Made by a program: the position numbers and the translations under genes
Part shown: one piece after another, positions 1 through 6,926 of the stretch
How positions within the stretch are numbered: the first letter of the stretch is position 1
Layout of the letters: every line of letters starts with the position of its first letter
The notes under the pieces: generated by a model
Database searches by the model: none
The model's input: only the letters and a program-made list of their open reading frames with translations
Told to the model about the DNA's origin: nothing
From: Desulfobacterales bacterium
Lineage (GTDB): Bacteria > Desulfobacterota > Desulfobacteria > Desulfobacterales > RPRI01
Assembly (NCBI GenBank): GCA_020052975.1
Contig: JAGVOC010000133.1
Location: forward strand, 1-9,528
Direction of reading: 5' to 3'
Length of the DNA: 9,528 bases

Positions 1-210
1 AATCTTTGGTTGAGGAGGTCCCTTAATACGCATAAGATTTTCATGAAAATCTTCAATATCAGCAGCAGCCTTGTTATGTATGCTTAAAGCGAATTTATTA
101 AGAGACTCGATATCCTCCCTGGCTTTATCAAGCACATCCCCCGGGCCCGCCGCCAAAACTGAAAAGCTTAAAGCAAATAAAAATGACAAAAACAAAACCA
201 AGCTCTTCAT
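1..210 (-). CDS. Exported protein of unknown function, N-terminal part (runs off the window)
   Basis: This open frame of 70 codons starts at an ATG at 208-210 and continues past the left edge. The start is supported by an AAAGGAGA Shine-Dalgarno sequence about 8 nt upstream. The protein begins MKSLVLFLSFLFALSFS and continues VLAAG, a classical Sec signal peptide: one Lys, a hydrophobic core at about residues 4-18, and a likely signal-peptidase I cut after VLA or LAA near residues 20-21. The visible mature part is charged and looks helical, rich in Asp, Glu, Lys and Ala, with no Cys and no recognisable domain. I infer a secreted or periplasmic protein. No function can be given, because only the N-terminus is visible. 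Confidence 0.7.
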   Translation of the reverse strand, partial: MKSLVLFLSFLFALSFSVLAAGPGDVLDKAREDIESLNKFALSIHNKAAADIEDFHENLMRIKGPPQPKI

Positions 211-483
211 ACCATTCTCCTTTACGTAATTATTCAGTGGTGCACTTGAAGTTGAATTCACCTCTGCTTATATCAGATCATACCCGCCGCTCACCTCCTG
301 TTCTTCTAATAATGCCTGATAATACTCTTTCATGAGCAGAAAAAGCGGATAAGTTTATTTGTTGATAGCAGCTATTTACTTATTTTTGGACATCTCGGAT
401 ACCGGGATACCTATCATAAAGCAATCGGATTGCAAACTACAAATGTATAGGACATCGCCGATATCGCCTTATCTTGGATGCAC
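211..483. other. Gene-poor spacer with short direct and inverted repeats
   Basis: No convincing gene is present here. A short minus-strand frame at 268-333 (21 codons after an ATG, no Shine-Dalgarno) has plausible-looking residues but cannot be called a gene. The interval holds a tandem GGATACC repeat (397-403 and 405-411), a 13-bp palindrome GCAATC-G-GATTGC (421-433), the heptamer GGACATC twice (388-394 and 450-456) and CGATATCG (459-466). Repeated short motifs of this sort can be the worn end of an insertion sequence, but no transposase or terminal repeat confirms that. It lies just downstream of the nuclease-NTPase gene. No hairpin with a U-tract, which would mark a clear terminator, is visible. 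Confidence 0.4.
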
Positions 484-2781
484 CTAAAATCTCAGTGTCG
501 CGAACATAGACTTGATATCATTGTCGCTATAATAACCAGATTCTCCGCCATACTTCGAATAATCACGATCTTCTTCGTCCGGTGCGGATTCCTTCTCTAT
601 TTCTGTTGCTTTGGCTTCCAATCGCTCAACATCACGATACACATCTACGCCCAAGCGATCTCCAATGCTCCGCAAATCATCGGCATCTCCCCTGATGAAG
701 TCAGGATCTGACCAATCTGAATCGAGCTCCGATGCAAATTGCTGGAAAGAAGCTTTTACGGCAGTTGTTTCCTCTTTACAGATAAGATCCGGAAAGAGCT
801 CACAAAAGGCTACAAGAGCTCTATATTTGGATATGAAGTCCAAATCAGACATAAAGTATTCTTTAACGATTTGAAGCAAATCTTCTTTCTCAGCATTTAT
901 GAGCCCAGATGAATTTGCCTTCCTCAGAAATTTGATGAGGTCTTCTCTGTCCGCCACCTTATTCTGTACCCGCTCTCTTAGCGTGATAACTACCTGTTCG
1001 AAGACACTAATGGTGACCTGGTTGCTCGATAAGACTAACATATCTACCGATAGAAGCGCTTTTTCCTCAAAAGAATAACGCCATACCCCCTTGTAGGAGC
1101 CTTTATCGTCTTGGTTTTTGTAGTTAATGGTCCGACAAGAGGGCTCTTGCATTGTCATCCCTACTTGGTTCCCTATTTTTACAGTAACATCCTCAGCGCG
1201 AAGGAACTGTCCCATTCTTGCTATGTTATCATTATATAATTCCCAGAGCCACATTAGCTGTTCATGAAAGACAGAACTATCGATGAGATCACTAATATAT
1301 TTGTGATTATCAACAATGAAGCTGGCCAGAAAATCTTTCACGGAAGGATTGATGAGTCTAAACAGTATTCTATCCCTGGATTTGCTTGAGCAGACAAAAC
1401 TACTTTCCAATTCCTTCAAGGCATGCTCAAAATCGGCGCCATTTGTTTCGTAACCGTGTTCTTGTGCCTGCTTTTTATGATACGATTCAAATGCCCTTTC
1501 TACGTCCTCTATAAATACTTCTTGCGGCAAAGTGGATAGTATAAGTAGCAGGTTCTTTGATGCTCGCGACAATTGCTCTTCAAAGGCGTGCTTCCATATG
1601 TCCCGTGGATTATCTAAATTGAAACGAAATACGGTCCAATAATTTTCTGGCGGTATATCTCCAATCCTTAGTGGGTCAGTCATAAATTGCACAATCCTAG
1701 GATTATAGTTCGGATGATCTATAATCTTGATATACCTCTCGTCTGCCAGTACGGCTTGTTTGAAGGAATCGGATAGTTCGGAAAAATACAAGTGGTTGTA
1801 AAGTATCTGGGCTCTTATCTTTCTCGTATAAAATGAAAGATCAATGATAAACGTTTGTAAGTTAAATCGAGCGGACTGTAATTTCTCGTATACCATTCTG
1901 GCCTTATTTAATATATACTCGCGAGTGGTCAATATAAGCTTCGAAACCTTTGACCTTCGTAACGCATGAATGAAATCTAATAGTCTTTGATCCTCGTTCT
2001 TATTAAGTTTTTCTGAAAGAGATGTCTGACCAAGAAAATCATCATAATAAAATAGCCTTCTTTGATGTACATAATCCAAACCTGTAGCCTCCGAAATATC
2101 TTCCGTCACCTTCACAACATCGTATCCAAGATTAACAAAATGAAGAGCCAGCATTTCTGCCAAGATAGTCTTTCCTATGCCTGGTGTTCCGGCAATTATG
2201 CAGAAATTGTGTTCGTCTAGAATTTTCAATCCCCTGCCAAAGCTCTCATTTTGTACATAGTATTTTGCGTGATCCTGGATCTTCTCCAATTCATCTCTGG
2301 AAACATTCCGGATTTTACTGTTCAACATTTGCTCAAGAACAGTTGTACTTGTGATCCACAGCTTGAAATGTTGGCGCTCTATCTTGGAATGTCGGAACAG
2401 CAGGCCGTTGATGTCATCACGGCCAAGAATATCTCCGGAGGTGATGATGAATGGGTTATAGAGCTTGAGCAATTCATCTTTTTGAAAGGGTGTAAGCCCC
2501 AGGGAGGTTGCCAGTATATACCGTGAAGGACTCAGGCGCTGGACCTTTGGCACTTCATCGCGTTTTAAACCCCTGAAAAAAGTTCTGTAGTCAGTATCGA
2601 TGTACCGTTTTGCCTGTACAATTATCTTTTCATCTTTACTTGGACAATACCTGAAATCAATTCCTTGATCTTTACCAGCTTTGAAGCTTTCTAACCTCAC
2701 GCCGAGTTCCTCTTGAATGAGATCTCTGACCAATATCTCAAAATCAATTGGTGAAAGGTTGCGGAAATCGTAATCAGGCAT
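484..2781 (-). CDS. Mrr-like PD-(D/E)XK nuclease fused to an nSTAND3-type NTPase, predicted anti-phage protein
   Basis: The 765-aa protein starts at an ATG preceded by GGAG with an 8-nt spacer. Residues 1-60 carry the Mrr-like restriction endonuclease pattern: E15 in a first helix, KDQGID at 37-42 with D42 as the metal-binding Asp, and VQAKRY at 55-60 with the Q-x-K core at Q56/K58. Next comes a P-loop NTPase: Walker A GTPGIGKT at 198-205, Walker B FYYDDFLG at 244-251, LTTREYIL at 284-291 as a sensor-like strand, and NYNPRIV at 358-364. The YYDDFLG, TTREYIL and NPR signatures are those of the novel STAND NTPase 3 group. Residues from about 400 to 765 are mostly helical-looking, with no visible TPR or WD repeats and a very acidic end. 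STAND-nuclease fusions are known immune sensors that cut DNA when a viral signal triggers NTPase-driven assembly; that role is inferred here. It lies 37 nt downstream of the ATPase gene, probably in the same operon. Confidence 0.85.
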   Translation of the reverse strand: MPDYDFRNLSPIDFEILVRDLIQEELGVRLESFKAGKDQGIDFRYCPSKDEKIIVQAKRYIDTDYRTFFRGLKRDEVPKVQRLSPSRYILATSLGLTPFQKDELLKLYNPFIITSGDILGRDDINGLLFRHSKIERQHFKLWITSTTVLEQMLNSKIRNVSRDELEKIQDHAKYYVQNESFGRGLKILDEHNFCIIAGTPGIGKTILAEMLALHFVNLGYDVVKVTEDISEATGLDYVHQRRLFYYDDFLGQTSLSEKLNKNEDQRLLDFIHALRRSKVSKLILTTREYILNKARMVYEKLQSARFNLQTFIIDLSFYTRKIRAQILYNHLYFSELSDSFKQAVLADERYIKIIDHPNYNPRIVQFMTDPLRIGDIPPENYWTVFRFNLDNPRDIWKHAFEEQLSRASKNLLLILSTLPQEVFIEDVERAFESYHKKQAQEHGYETNGADFEHALKELESSFVCSSKSRDRILFRLINPSVKDFLASFIVDNHKYISDLIDSSVFHEQLMWLWELYNDNIARMGQFLRAEDVTVKIGNQVGMTMQEPSCRTINYKNQDDKGSYKGVWRYSFEEKALLSVDMLVLSSNQVTISVFEQVVITLRERVQNKVADREDLIKFLRKANSSGLINAEKEDLLQIVKEYFMSDLDFISKYRALVAFCELFPDLICKEETTAVKASFQQFASELDSDWSDPDFIRGDADDLRSIGDRLGVDVYRDVERLEAKATEIEKESAPDEEDRDYSKYGGESGYYSDNDIKSMFATLRF

Positions 2782-2818
2782 TAAATAATCTCCATTTTGC
2801 TGCCCATTCGTTTGTGCC

Positions 2819-5125
2819 TCATTTAGAAAACACTCCCGATATGATCCGAATTGTCGTTTCGACGAATGGTTTCAGCTCACCATCAGTAATCGGATGGGTG
2901 TTCGCCCCGATTGGATTCTGGTCGTGATGGAAATGTTTGGAGAAACTGTTGATGTCAGTCAGTTCGTTTAGGAACGGCAGCATCTTGACCAAAAGGTTAG
3001 GCGGAGTCGCTGTTCGGATGGCTTCCAAAAAGCCGCCAAGCCACTTGTTTCGTGGAAACGCCCCGGGAAATCGGATGCGGAGATTTGCCTCAAGAATCGG
3101 CCTGATACAACGGGCAACGTCACGGAGATCGCCCACGAACTTGCCTTCAAGATAATCCTCCAACGTGTAGTAGTTCCTGTAGTAGTCGCCGCTTGTCTCG
3201 GCTTCGATGTTCCACTCGGCCACCCCACTGTCTTCACGTCCCTGGCGCACGACCTGCAATGTTTTCGTCTGGTCACCTGCGACCAACTCCCAGATTTCGC
3301 GCAGAAAGTAGGCCTCGTGGCTGAGAACGATGACCTGCTTGGCCTGGGAAGCGAGTCGGACGATGTTCTGACATGTTCGTGTTTCACGTTTTGCATCAAG
3401 ACTCGTCATTGGGTCGTCAAAGATAATAACCTTGTCGGCCAACTTAGAGTCTGCATCAAGCCGGGCCAGGAAAAATGCAAATGCCAGCGCGCTCTTGTCG
3501 CCGCTGCTGAGGCACGTCTTGAAGCAAGGCACGTTTGGATTTCCCTTCGGCGCGCTGACGGCCACTGGCACATTGTTTATTTTTAACTGGTAGTCCAGGC
3601 AGAGTTGGCCAGCTGGATACTCTTCCTTGGTCTTAATGATTTCAAAGCCTGCTCCAAACTGCTTTAAGTAAGTGTTGATCCCGCTCTGGAATTGCTCGAT
3701 CACCTTCGTCGTGTTCGCTTTTAGGGCCTCCTTCGCATTGTCCTTGCGCTTCTGTAATGCGGCTTTGGCGGCAACCTTTGGGGTGTATTTTTTGCAGAGT
3801 TTGTCCACAGCCGGCTCGCTCCGCTTCACCGCAAGTTCCTTTTGGGACAATTCGATCCGGAGTTTTGTCGCGTCTGCCTTTTCCAGTCTCGCTTTGAAAT
3901 CGGTTATTGCATGCACGCAAACTTTCACGGCAGCGTTGTAGTTTTCGAGCGTCGTGGTTGTCGCGTTGTATGCGATGATGGCAGCCTTCTCTGTTGTGGT
4001 AAACTCGACGACTTTGAGTGGGTCATCGGCCTTTCGCTGGAGCTCGGCTTTCAAGGCGGACAGTACCTCAGCGTGTGCTTTGCCAACAGCGGCGGCATCC
4101 AGTTTCGGCAGGTTGAGTTCCAGGAGCTTCGCCCACGCATCAACCCTTGCGACGTTTAGTTCCAAGTTCGATAAAGGGTCTAAAGCCTTAACTGAGTGCA
4201 ACGTGTTCTCCTGTTCTGAAATGTCTGCTTTGAGTTGAGCGTAGGTCTCACTGAAAAACGTCTTGTATGCTTCAAATACCGGCGACGTGGCAAGCGACTG
4301 GGCACAAAACGGACAGCCGTCGGATTTGTGGTGGAGGTGATAGCCAACACTCAGCCACTCCTCGCCGCTTTGGCTCAGGTTGGTTGCAAGGTGGTCTCGA
4401 ACTTTCTTCTCAGCATCGGAGCTTACGTTTTCCAGCGTGCGTCCGAGGAGCGATTCAGTATCGGCTATCGGTAGTTGGGGAATCTTGAGTTCGGCTGGCG
4501 AAAGCTTTTGCTTGATCGAATCAATTTCCGAAACTCGCTGAATCTCGGTCTTCACCACTTGGATGCGGTTGGTCGCCGCAGACACGGCAGCAGCATCAGC
4601 CAAGGGCTGGAGCGCAGCGAAGCTCTCCACGTCAGAGACAAGGGTGAGCATACGGATATCAGACTCAAGGTCGCGGAGTTCACTGCTGAGTTTCCTGCTC
4701 TCACCGTCAATTACCTCAATCTCCTCGGCAAGCTTCACGCCAGCCTCACCAATCGCTAGTCGATGCAGGTTCTTACGATGCTCATGTTCGACTTCCTCAC
4801 CTGAATGGACGTTTTCGGCGACAAACGTCGCGTCGTAGATTGCGAAATCGGAGAACTTGGTCGTCCATCCCGTGATTTGGAATTTTGCCGGGCTTCCCGA
4901 AATTAGTATTGTCGCGCCGAGTGTTCCAGTCCCGCCGAGGGTTTTGCGCTGAATAAGAAGTGTCGGGTCGTCTGCCTGAAGACAGCGGAGAATGTTCGTC
5001 AGCGTTGTTTTGCCGCCACCATTCTCGCCGTAAATCAGCGTAAGCTTGCGGAAAGTTGTGTCACCCGAAGCTGAATAGTCTGCAAACTTGCCAATATTTT
5101 TGATGGAGATGAATTTCTCAATCAT
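2819..5125 (-). CDS. AAA_13 / RloC-PrrC-like ABC ATPase with zinc-hook-like motif and putative C-terminal nuclease motif
   Basis: The 768-aa protein starts at an ATG preceded by GGGGAG with an 8-nt spacer. The ABC/SMC-type ATPase is split: Walker A GENGGGKT at 33-40, then, after a long charged insert, signature LSSGDKSA at 539-546, Walker B VIIFDDP at 566-572, D-loop TSLD at 574-577 and switch histidine LSH at 601-603. The insert contains CPFC at 271-274 between coiled-coil-like stretches, resembling the zinc hook of RloC and Rad50. The C-terminus has R675 and E679 (RPILE) followed by H731, H733 and H734 (KHFHHD), comparable to the Arg-Glu-His triad of PrrC/RloC anticodon nucleases, though the spacing to the histidines is longer than PrrC's. 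Length is close to the roughly 800 aa of RloC. The role is probably abortive defence triggered through the ATPase. No type I restriction genes adjoin it, unlike prrC. The gene is visibly more GC-rich than its downstream neighbour. RNase activity is an inference. Confidence 0.8.
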   Translation of the reverse strand: MIEKFISIKNIGKFADYSASGDTTFRKLTLIYGENGGGKTTLTNILRCLQADDPTLLIQRKTLGGTGTLGATILISGSPAKFQITGWTTKFSDFAIYDATFVAENVHSGEEVEHEHRKNLHRLAIGEAGVKLAEEIEVIDGESRKLSSELRDLESDIRMLTLVSDVESFAALQPLADAAAVSAATNRIQVVKTEIQRVSEIDSIKQKLSPAELKIPQLPIADTESLLGRTLENVSSDAEKKVRDHLATNLSQSGEEWLSVGYHLHHKSDGCPFCAQSLATSPVFEAYKTFFSETYAQLKADISEQENTLHSVKALDPLSNLELNVARVDAWAKLLELNLPKLDAAAVGKAHAEVLSALKAELQRKADDPLKVVEFTTTEKAAIIAYNATTTTLENYNAAVKVCVHAITDFKARLEKADATKLRIELSQKELAVKRSEPAVDKLCKKYTPKVAAKAALQKRKDNAKEALKANTTKVIEQFQSGINTYLKQFGAGFEIIKTKEEYPAGQLCLDYQLKINNVPVAVSAPKGNPNVPCFKTCLSSGDKSALAFAFFLARLDADSKLADKVIIFDDPMTSLDAKRETRTCQNIVRLASQAKQVIVLSHEAYFLREIWELVAGDQTKTLQVVRQGREDSGVAEWNIEAETSGDYYRNYYTLEDYLEGKFVGDLRDVARCIRPILEANLRIRFPGAFPRNKWLGGFLEAIRTATPPNLLVKMLPFLNELTDINSFSKHFHHDQNPIGANTHPITDGELKPFVETTIRIISGVFSK

Positions 5126-5160
5126 GTCGGTTTCTCCCCAATGTTTTCTTTATCTTCCAC

Positions 5161-5189
5161 ATTTCAAAGCCTTCGGTAATGAAAGTCAA
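5161..5189 (-). promoter_or_regulatory. Candidate sigma-70 promoter of the defence operon
   Basis: On the minus strand a TTGACT -35 box (5184-5189) is followed by a 17-nt spacer and TGAAAT (5161-5166), a 4-of-6 match to the -10 consensus. Transcription would begin near 5154, about 30 nt ahead of the ATPase start codon, which fits the Shine-Dalgarno placement. No operator-like inverted repeat is obvious around it. The -10 match is mediocre. Confidence 0.4.
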
Positions 5190-5387
5190 GACAAGAAAGA
5201 AAAAGGGGACAGAATTTTTCATCCGATTTTTGGTGAAAAGTTCAGTCGGCCTTTATTAATCGTCACAGAATCAACGATAACCATCTGTAAGATAGGATAA
5301 TTTGTGAAAGTTATCAAGCAAACATTTCAGTAAGTACGCATCAACCTGATAAACATAAAAGGTGATATCAGGGACATCCTGGACTTG

Positions 5388-5422
5388 TGAAGTTTCTCCG
5401 CCCCTGTAAAAATTAAGAACTT
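5388..5422 (+). repeat. Short interspersed repeat, first copy (partner at 6927-6961)
   Basis: TGAAGTTTCTC is shared exactly with 6927-6937, and similarity continues through GCC, CTG, TAAA and TTAAGAA for about 33 bp with a 2-nt gap and a few mismatches. Both copies have the same orientation and both lie between genes. This looks like a remnant of a dispersed repeat rather than coding sequence. Confidence 0.45.
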
Positions 5423-5509
5423 ACCTTCTAAAAGTCTTTCCGCTGCACTTTGCCTCCGAATACTCTCTCGTGATGATGCCCTTGCCGTTATTTTGTTCTT
5501 CGACTCCAC

Positions 5510-5766
5510 GGAATTTTGGTTTTCGGCACGTATAAACCGCTGTTGCGGCGATGATAGTATCAATATATCATAATTGTTTTCGAGCAAATGAGTGGCAAAC
5601 TAATGCGTATTTGTAATGCGTCAAAAAGAACACATAAGAATTTTGATGGGACTGTCGAAATGCGGACTTAAAGAACCATATTGCGAGTGGTTTGTCAATG
5701 AGTTTTCAGGGGGTTAGATAAATTAGGTGAACATAGGGTTCGAGGAGTCGTGGGTTCAGGTGCTTG
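5510..5766 (+). repeat. Interspersed repeat, copy A (longest version)
   Basis: This copy aligns in the same orientation with copy B at 8459-8676: a left part (GGAATTTT, GTTTTCGGC, GATGATAG), then TAATGCGTCAAAAAGAAC, the core, TTAGATAAAT and a GGGTTCGAGGAGTCG tail. Copy A has roughly 45 extra bases near 5553-5610 that copy B lacks. The core at about 5631-5712 is also shared with copy C. It contains the hairpin GAACCATA-TTGCG-AGTGGTTT (5673-5693), which is imperfect but retains the central ACCA/TGGT stem. There is no coding content, no inverted terminal repeats and no target-site duplication that I can see, so the element type is unknown. Confidence 0.75.
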
Positions 5767-5790
5767 GGAAGGTCAGATTCCAGACGGCTT

Positions 5791-5805
5791 TGTAATCAGA
5801 TTACA
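5791..5805. repeat. 15-bp palindrome TGTAATC-A-GATTACA
   Basis: These are perfect 7-bp arms around a single central base, lying between repeat copy A and the end of the DUF2442 gene. The symmetry about one base suits a protein-binding operator better than a stem-loop. No adjacent promoter or regulator gene is seen, so its role is open. Confidence 0.4.
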
Positions 5806-5836
5806 GCAAAAGACTTCTAATTAACGTACGCCCCAC

Positions 5837-5855
5837 AGATCGCAAGGTACGATCT
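5837..5855. terminator. Hairpin downstream of the DUF2442 gene
   Basis: AGATCG and CGATCT form 6-bp arms around a 7-nt loop about 20 nt past the DUF2442 stop codon. No run of T follows on the minus strand, so intrinsic termination is doubtful. It may be only a small transcript-end hairpin. Confidence 0.2.
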
Positions 5856-5874
5856 TTCCTCGTGCAGGCGCAAG

Positions 5875-6120
5875 TTATGCTGCTTTTACGGGCTTGCTTT
5901 TTTCGTAGATAAATTCAGGATCAAGGTCCACGCCTTCATCCCATTCGATTGTGTCAAATGCAACTCTTGCTTGCCTGAATCTCTCGTAGTCACGAAGTTT
6001 TATGAACACTCCAAAGTCCAAATAGGGCTTCATATCAAGAAGTCTCTTCTCGCCATTATCGAGAACGATGTTCAGAGAAAAATCTTTATTAGGTGTTACC
6101 TTACAGACAGACGGATACAT
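5875..6120 (-). CDS. DUF2442 domain protein
   Basis: The 81-aa protein shows the DUF2442 pattern through its full length: an N-terminal V-x-V-T-P strand, VLDNGEKRLLDMKPYL at about residues 19-34, a GVFIKLRD segment near 37-44 and the closing W-x-x-G-V-DLDPEFIYE at about 59-73. The ATG at 6118-6120 follows AGGA with only 4 nt between, a short spacing. DUF2442 proteins are small and are often found beside DUF4160 proteins or toxin-antitoxin genes; their biochemical role is not established. No DUF4160 partner is visible in the 176 nt upstream, which separate it from the toxin gene, so it stands alone. I infer a possible antitoxin-like or accessory role. Confidence 0.75.
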   Translation of the reverse strand: MYPSVCKVTPNKDFSLNIVLDNGEKRLLDMKPYLDFGVFIKLRDYERFRQARVAFDTIEWDEGVDLDPEFIYEKSKPVKAA

Positions 6121-6265
6121 AAAATCCTACTATTGCAACGGCTGGATTTTGAAGAGATTGGCTCTCCGGGGTCGGGCCAAGCCAACCATTTGATTTTTAA
6201 AAATTAACGTTCCAAAAACAGGTGTTTTATGGTCTTATTTCACTCTTTTTGACCCCGAAATGGGC

Positions 6266-6292
6266 TTTATAAGAAATGTCCCGCACCGTCAA
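6266..6292 (-). promoter_or_regulatory. Weak candidate promoter upstream of the DUF2442 gene
   Basis: TTGACG (6287-6292) and TATAAA (6266-6271) are good hexamers on the minus strand, but the spacer is only 15 nt. The leader to the DUF2442 start would be about 140 nt. It lies just past the toxin stop codon, so it could allow separate expression of the DUF2442 gene. Confidence 0.25.
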
Positions 6293-6296
6293 TTAA

Positions 6297-6569
6297 TTAT
6301 GGGAAAAACCTGTATATATCTTTTCGATGGGCAATTCGATTACACACTAAAATTTTCTCCTGTTTATCTATTGTAACGCCAAATATGTATTGCCCAATAA
6401 GGATTTTGTATTTCCCGGGGTACCCTTTCATTTGCTCAAGGTATCCGAGAAGGAATGGATTCTCACACATGAGATCTTTAAAGACCATTTTCTCCGCCTG
6501 AATCTGGACATCTTCAGGAAGTTTTGAGAGTTCTTTTAAAAAGCGTTTTTTGTATTCAACTTTCCACAT
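6297..6569 (-). CDS. RelE/ParE-family toxin of a type II toxin-antitoxin pair
   Basis: The 90-aa protein has the RelE/ParE fold signature: an N-terminal strand MWKVEYKKRF, the helix KELSKLPEDVQIQAEK, YKILIGQYIFGVTID at about 54-68 and the closing HRKDIYRFFP at 81-90. Such toxins cleave ribosome-bound mRNA or poison gyrase and are held in check by a cognate antitoxin. Its ATG lies inside the antitoxin gene (14-nt overlap), which indicates translational coupling in an antitoxin-first operon. One oddity is that the usual Y-R-I-R-x-G-D-Y-R strand reads Y-K-I-L-I-G-Q-Y-I here, so three commonly basic positions are K55, L57 and I62. R78 and R82 remain. The toxin may be weakened or may act differently from classical RelE. 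Confidence 0.85.
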   Translation of the reverse strand: MWKVEYKKRFLKELSKLPEDVQIQAEKMVFKDLMCENPFLLGYLEQMKGYPGKYKILIGQYIFGVTIDKQEKILVCNRIAHRKDIYRFFP

Positions 6570-6765
6570 TTTGCTTTAAAGACCGATAAAGGCTTTCAGC
6601 CTCATGCACTGAAAGTTGTTCATCATCGGCTACCTCATCAATGAGCTTTGCCAGGCCGTAGTTCTCAATGATCTCTTCCAAACGTTCAAATTCTTCAATT
6701 GGAATTTGAACGGCTATTGGCTTACGGTTCTCATCAAGAACAATATTTTTATGAATACCCAACAT
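6556..6765 (-). CDS. Antitoxin partner of the RelE/ParE toxin
   Basis: The 69-aa protein has an N-terminal strand with the L-DENRKPIAVQIPIEEFERLEE pattern at about residues 10-31, typical of small RelB/Phd-like antitoxins, followed by an acidic helical C-terminus of the type that wraps a RelE-fold toxin. The start is clear: a strong GGGAGG Shine-Dalgarno ends about 7 nt upstream of the ATG. It precedes and overlaps the toxin gene. Antitoxins of this kind usually repress their own promoter as a complex with the toxin. I cannot decide between RelB-like and Phd/YefM-like from sequence alone. Confidence 0.75.
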   Translation of the reverse strand: MLGIHKNIVLDENRKPIAVQIPIEEFERLEEIIENYGLAKLIDEVADDEQLSVHEAESLYRSLKQNVES

Positions 6766-6807
6766 ATTAAACCTCCCGACGAAGAATTGCCGGTTCTTTC
6801 ACCAGAC

Positions 6808-6813
6808 ATTATA
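6808..6813 (-). promoter_or_regulatory. Possible -10 box of the toxin-antitoxin operon
   Basis: A perfect TATAAT reads on the minus strand about 42 nt upstream of the antitoxin start codon. No good -35 hexamer sits at the standard distance (the 17-nt position reads GTAGAA), so any promoter here would need an activator or is weak. The surrounding TATAGTTTATAAT is AT-rich. Confidence 0.3.
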
Positions 6814-6926
6814 AACTATACTGATACTCTTCTACGCAAACACCGGAAACAAAACAAGAATAATTCTGCGCTACCAATATCTTATGTGTTAAAATTTGTT
6901 TTGTGTTTCAAAACGCCCTTAATTCC

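Larger units (their letters stand above)
5126..5874. other. Gene-free interval carrying repeats and palindromes
   Basis: This is the longest stretch without a credible gene. Going rightward it holds the defence-operon promoter (5161-5189), an AAAAAGGGGACAGAATTTTT stretch near 5200-5218, half of a short repeat pair (5388-5422), repeat copy A (5510-5766), a 15-bp palindrome (5791-5805) and an AGATCG/CGATCT hairpin (5837-5855). A minus-strand open frame of 86 codons at 5327-5587 overlaps both repeats, has no good Shine-Dalgarno and resembles no protein, so I treat it as spurious. Confidence 0.6.

Noticed and set aside
388..466. Repeated GGACATC motifs and short palindromes suggesting the end of an insertion sequence.
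   Set aside because: No transposase fragment, terminal inverted repeat pair or target duplication can be identified in the window, so I did not call a mobile element.
2968..3399. Minus-strand open frame of 143 codons inside the ATPase gene.
   Set aside because: It is a frame-shifted shadow of the GC-rich ATPase coding sequence, whose own frame contains the Walker B, D-loop and switch-His motifs.
5200..5218. AAAAAGGGGACAGAATTTTT, which recalls short repeats seen near REP-associated transposases.
   Set aside because: It is a single copy in this window with no transposase gene nearby; the resemblance is from memory only.
5327..5587. Minus-strand open frame of 86 codons between the defence operon and repeat copy A.
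   Set aside because: It overlaps both repeat families, lacks a Shine-Dalgarno, and its residues match no domain. It is best explained as an open frame through repeat sequence.
5737..5766. GGGTTCGAGG and GGGTTCAGG motifs, resembling the T-loop of tRNA, in the tail of repeats A and B.
   Set aside because: No acceptor, D or anticodon stems can be drawn around them, so there is no tRNA here.
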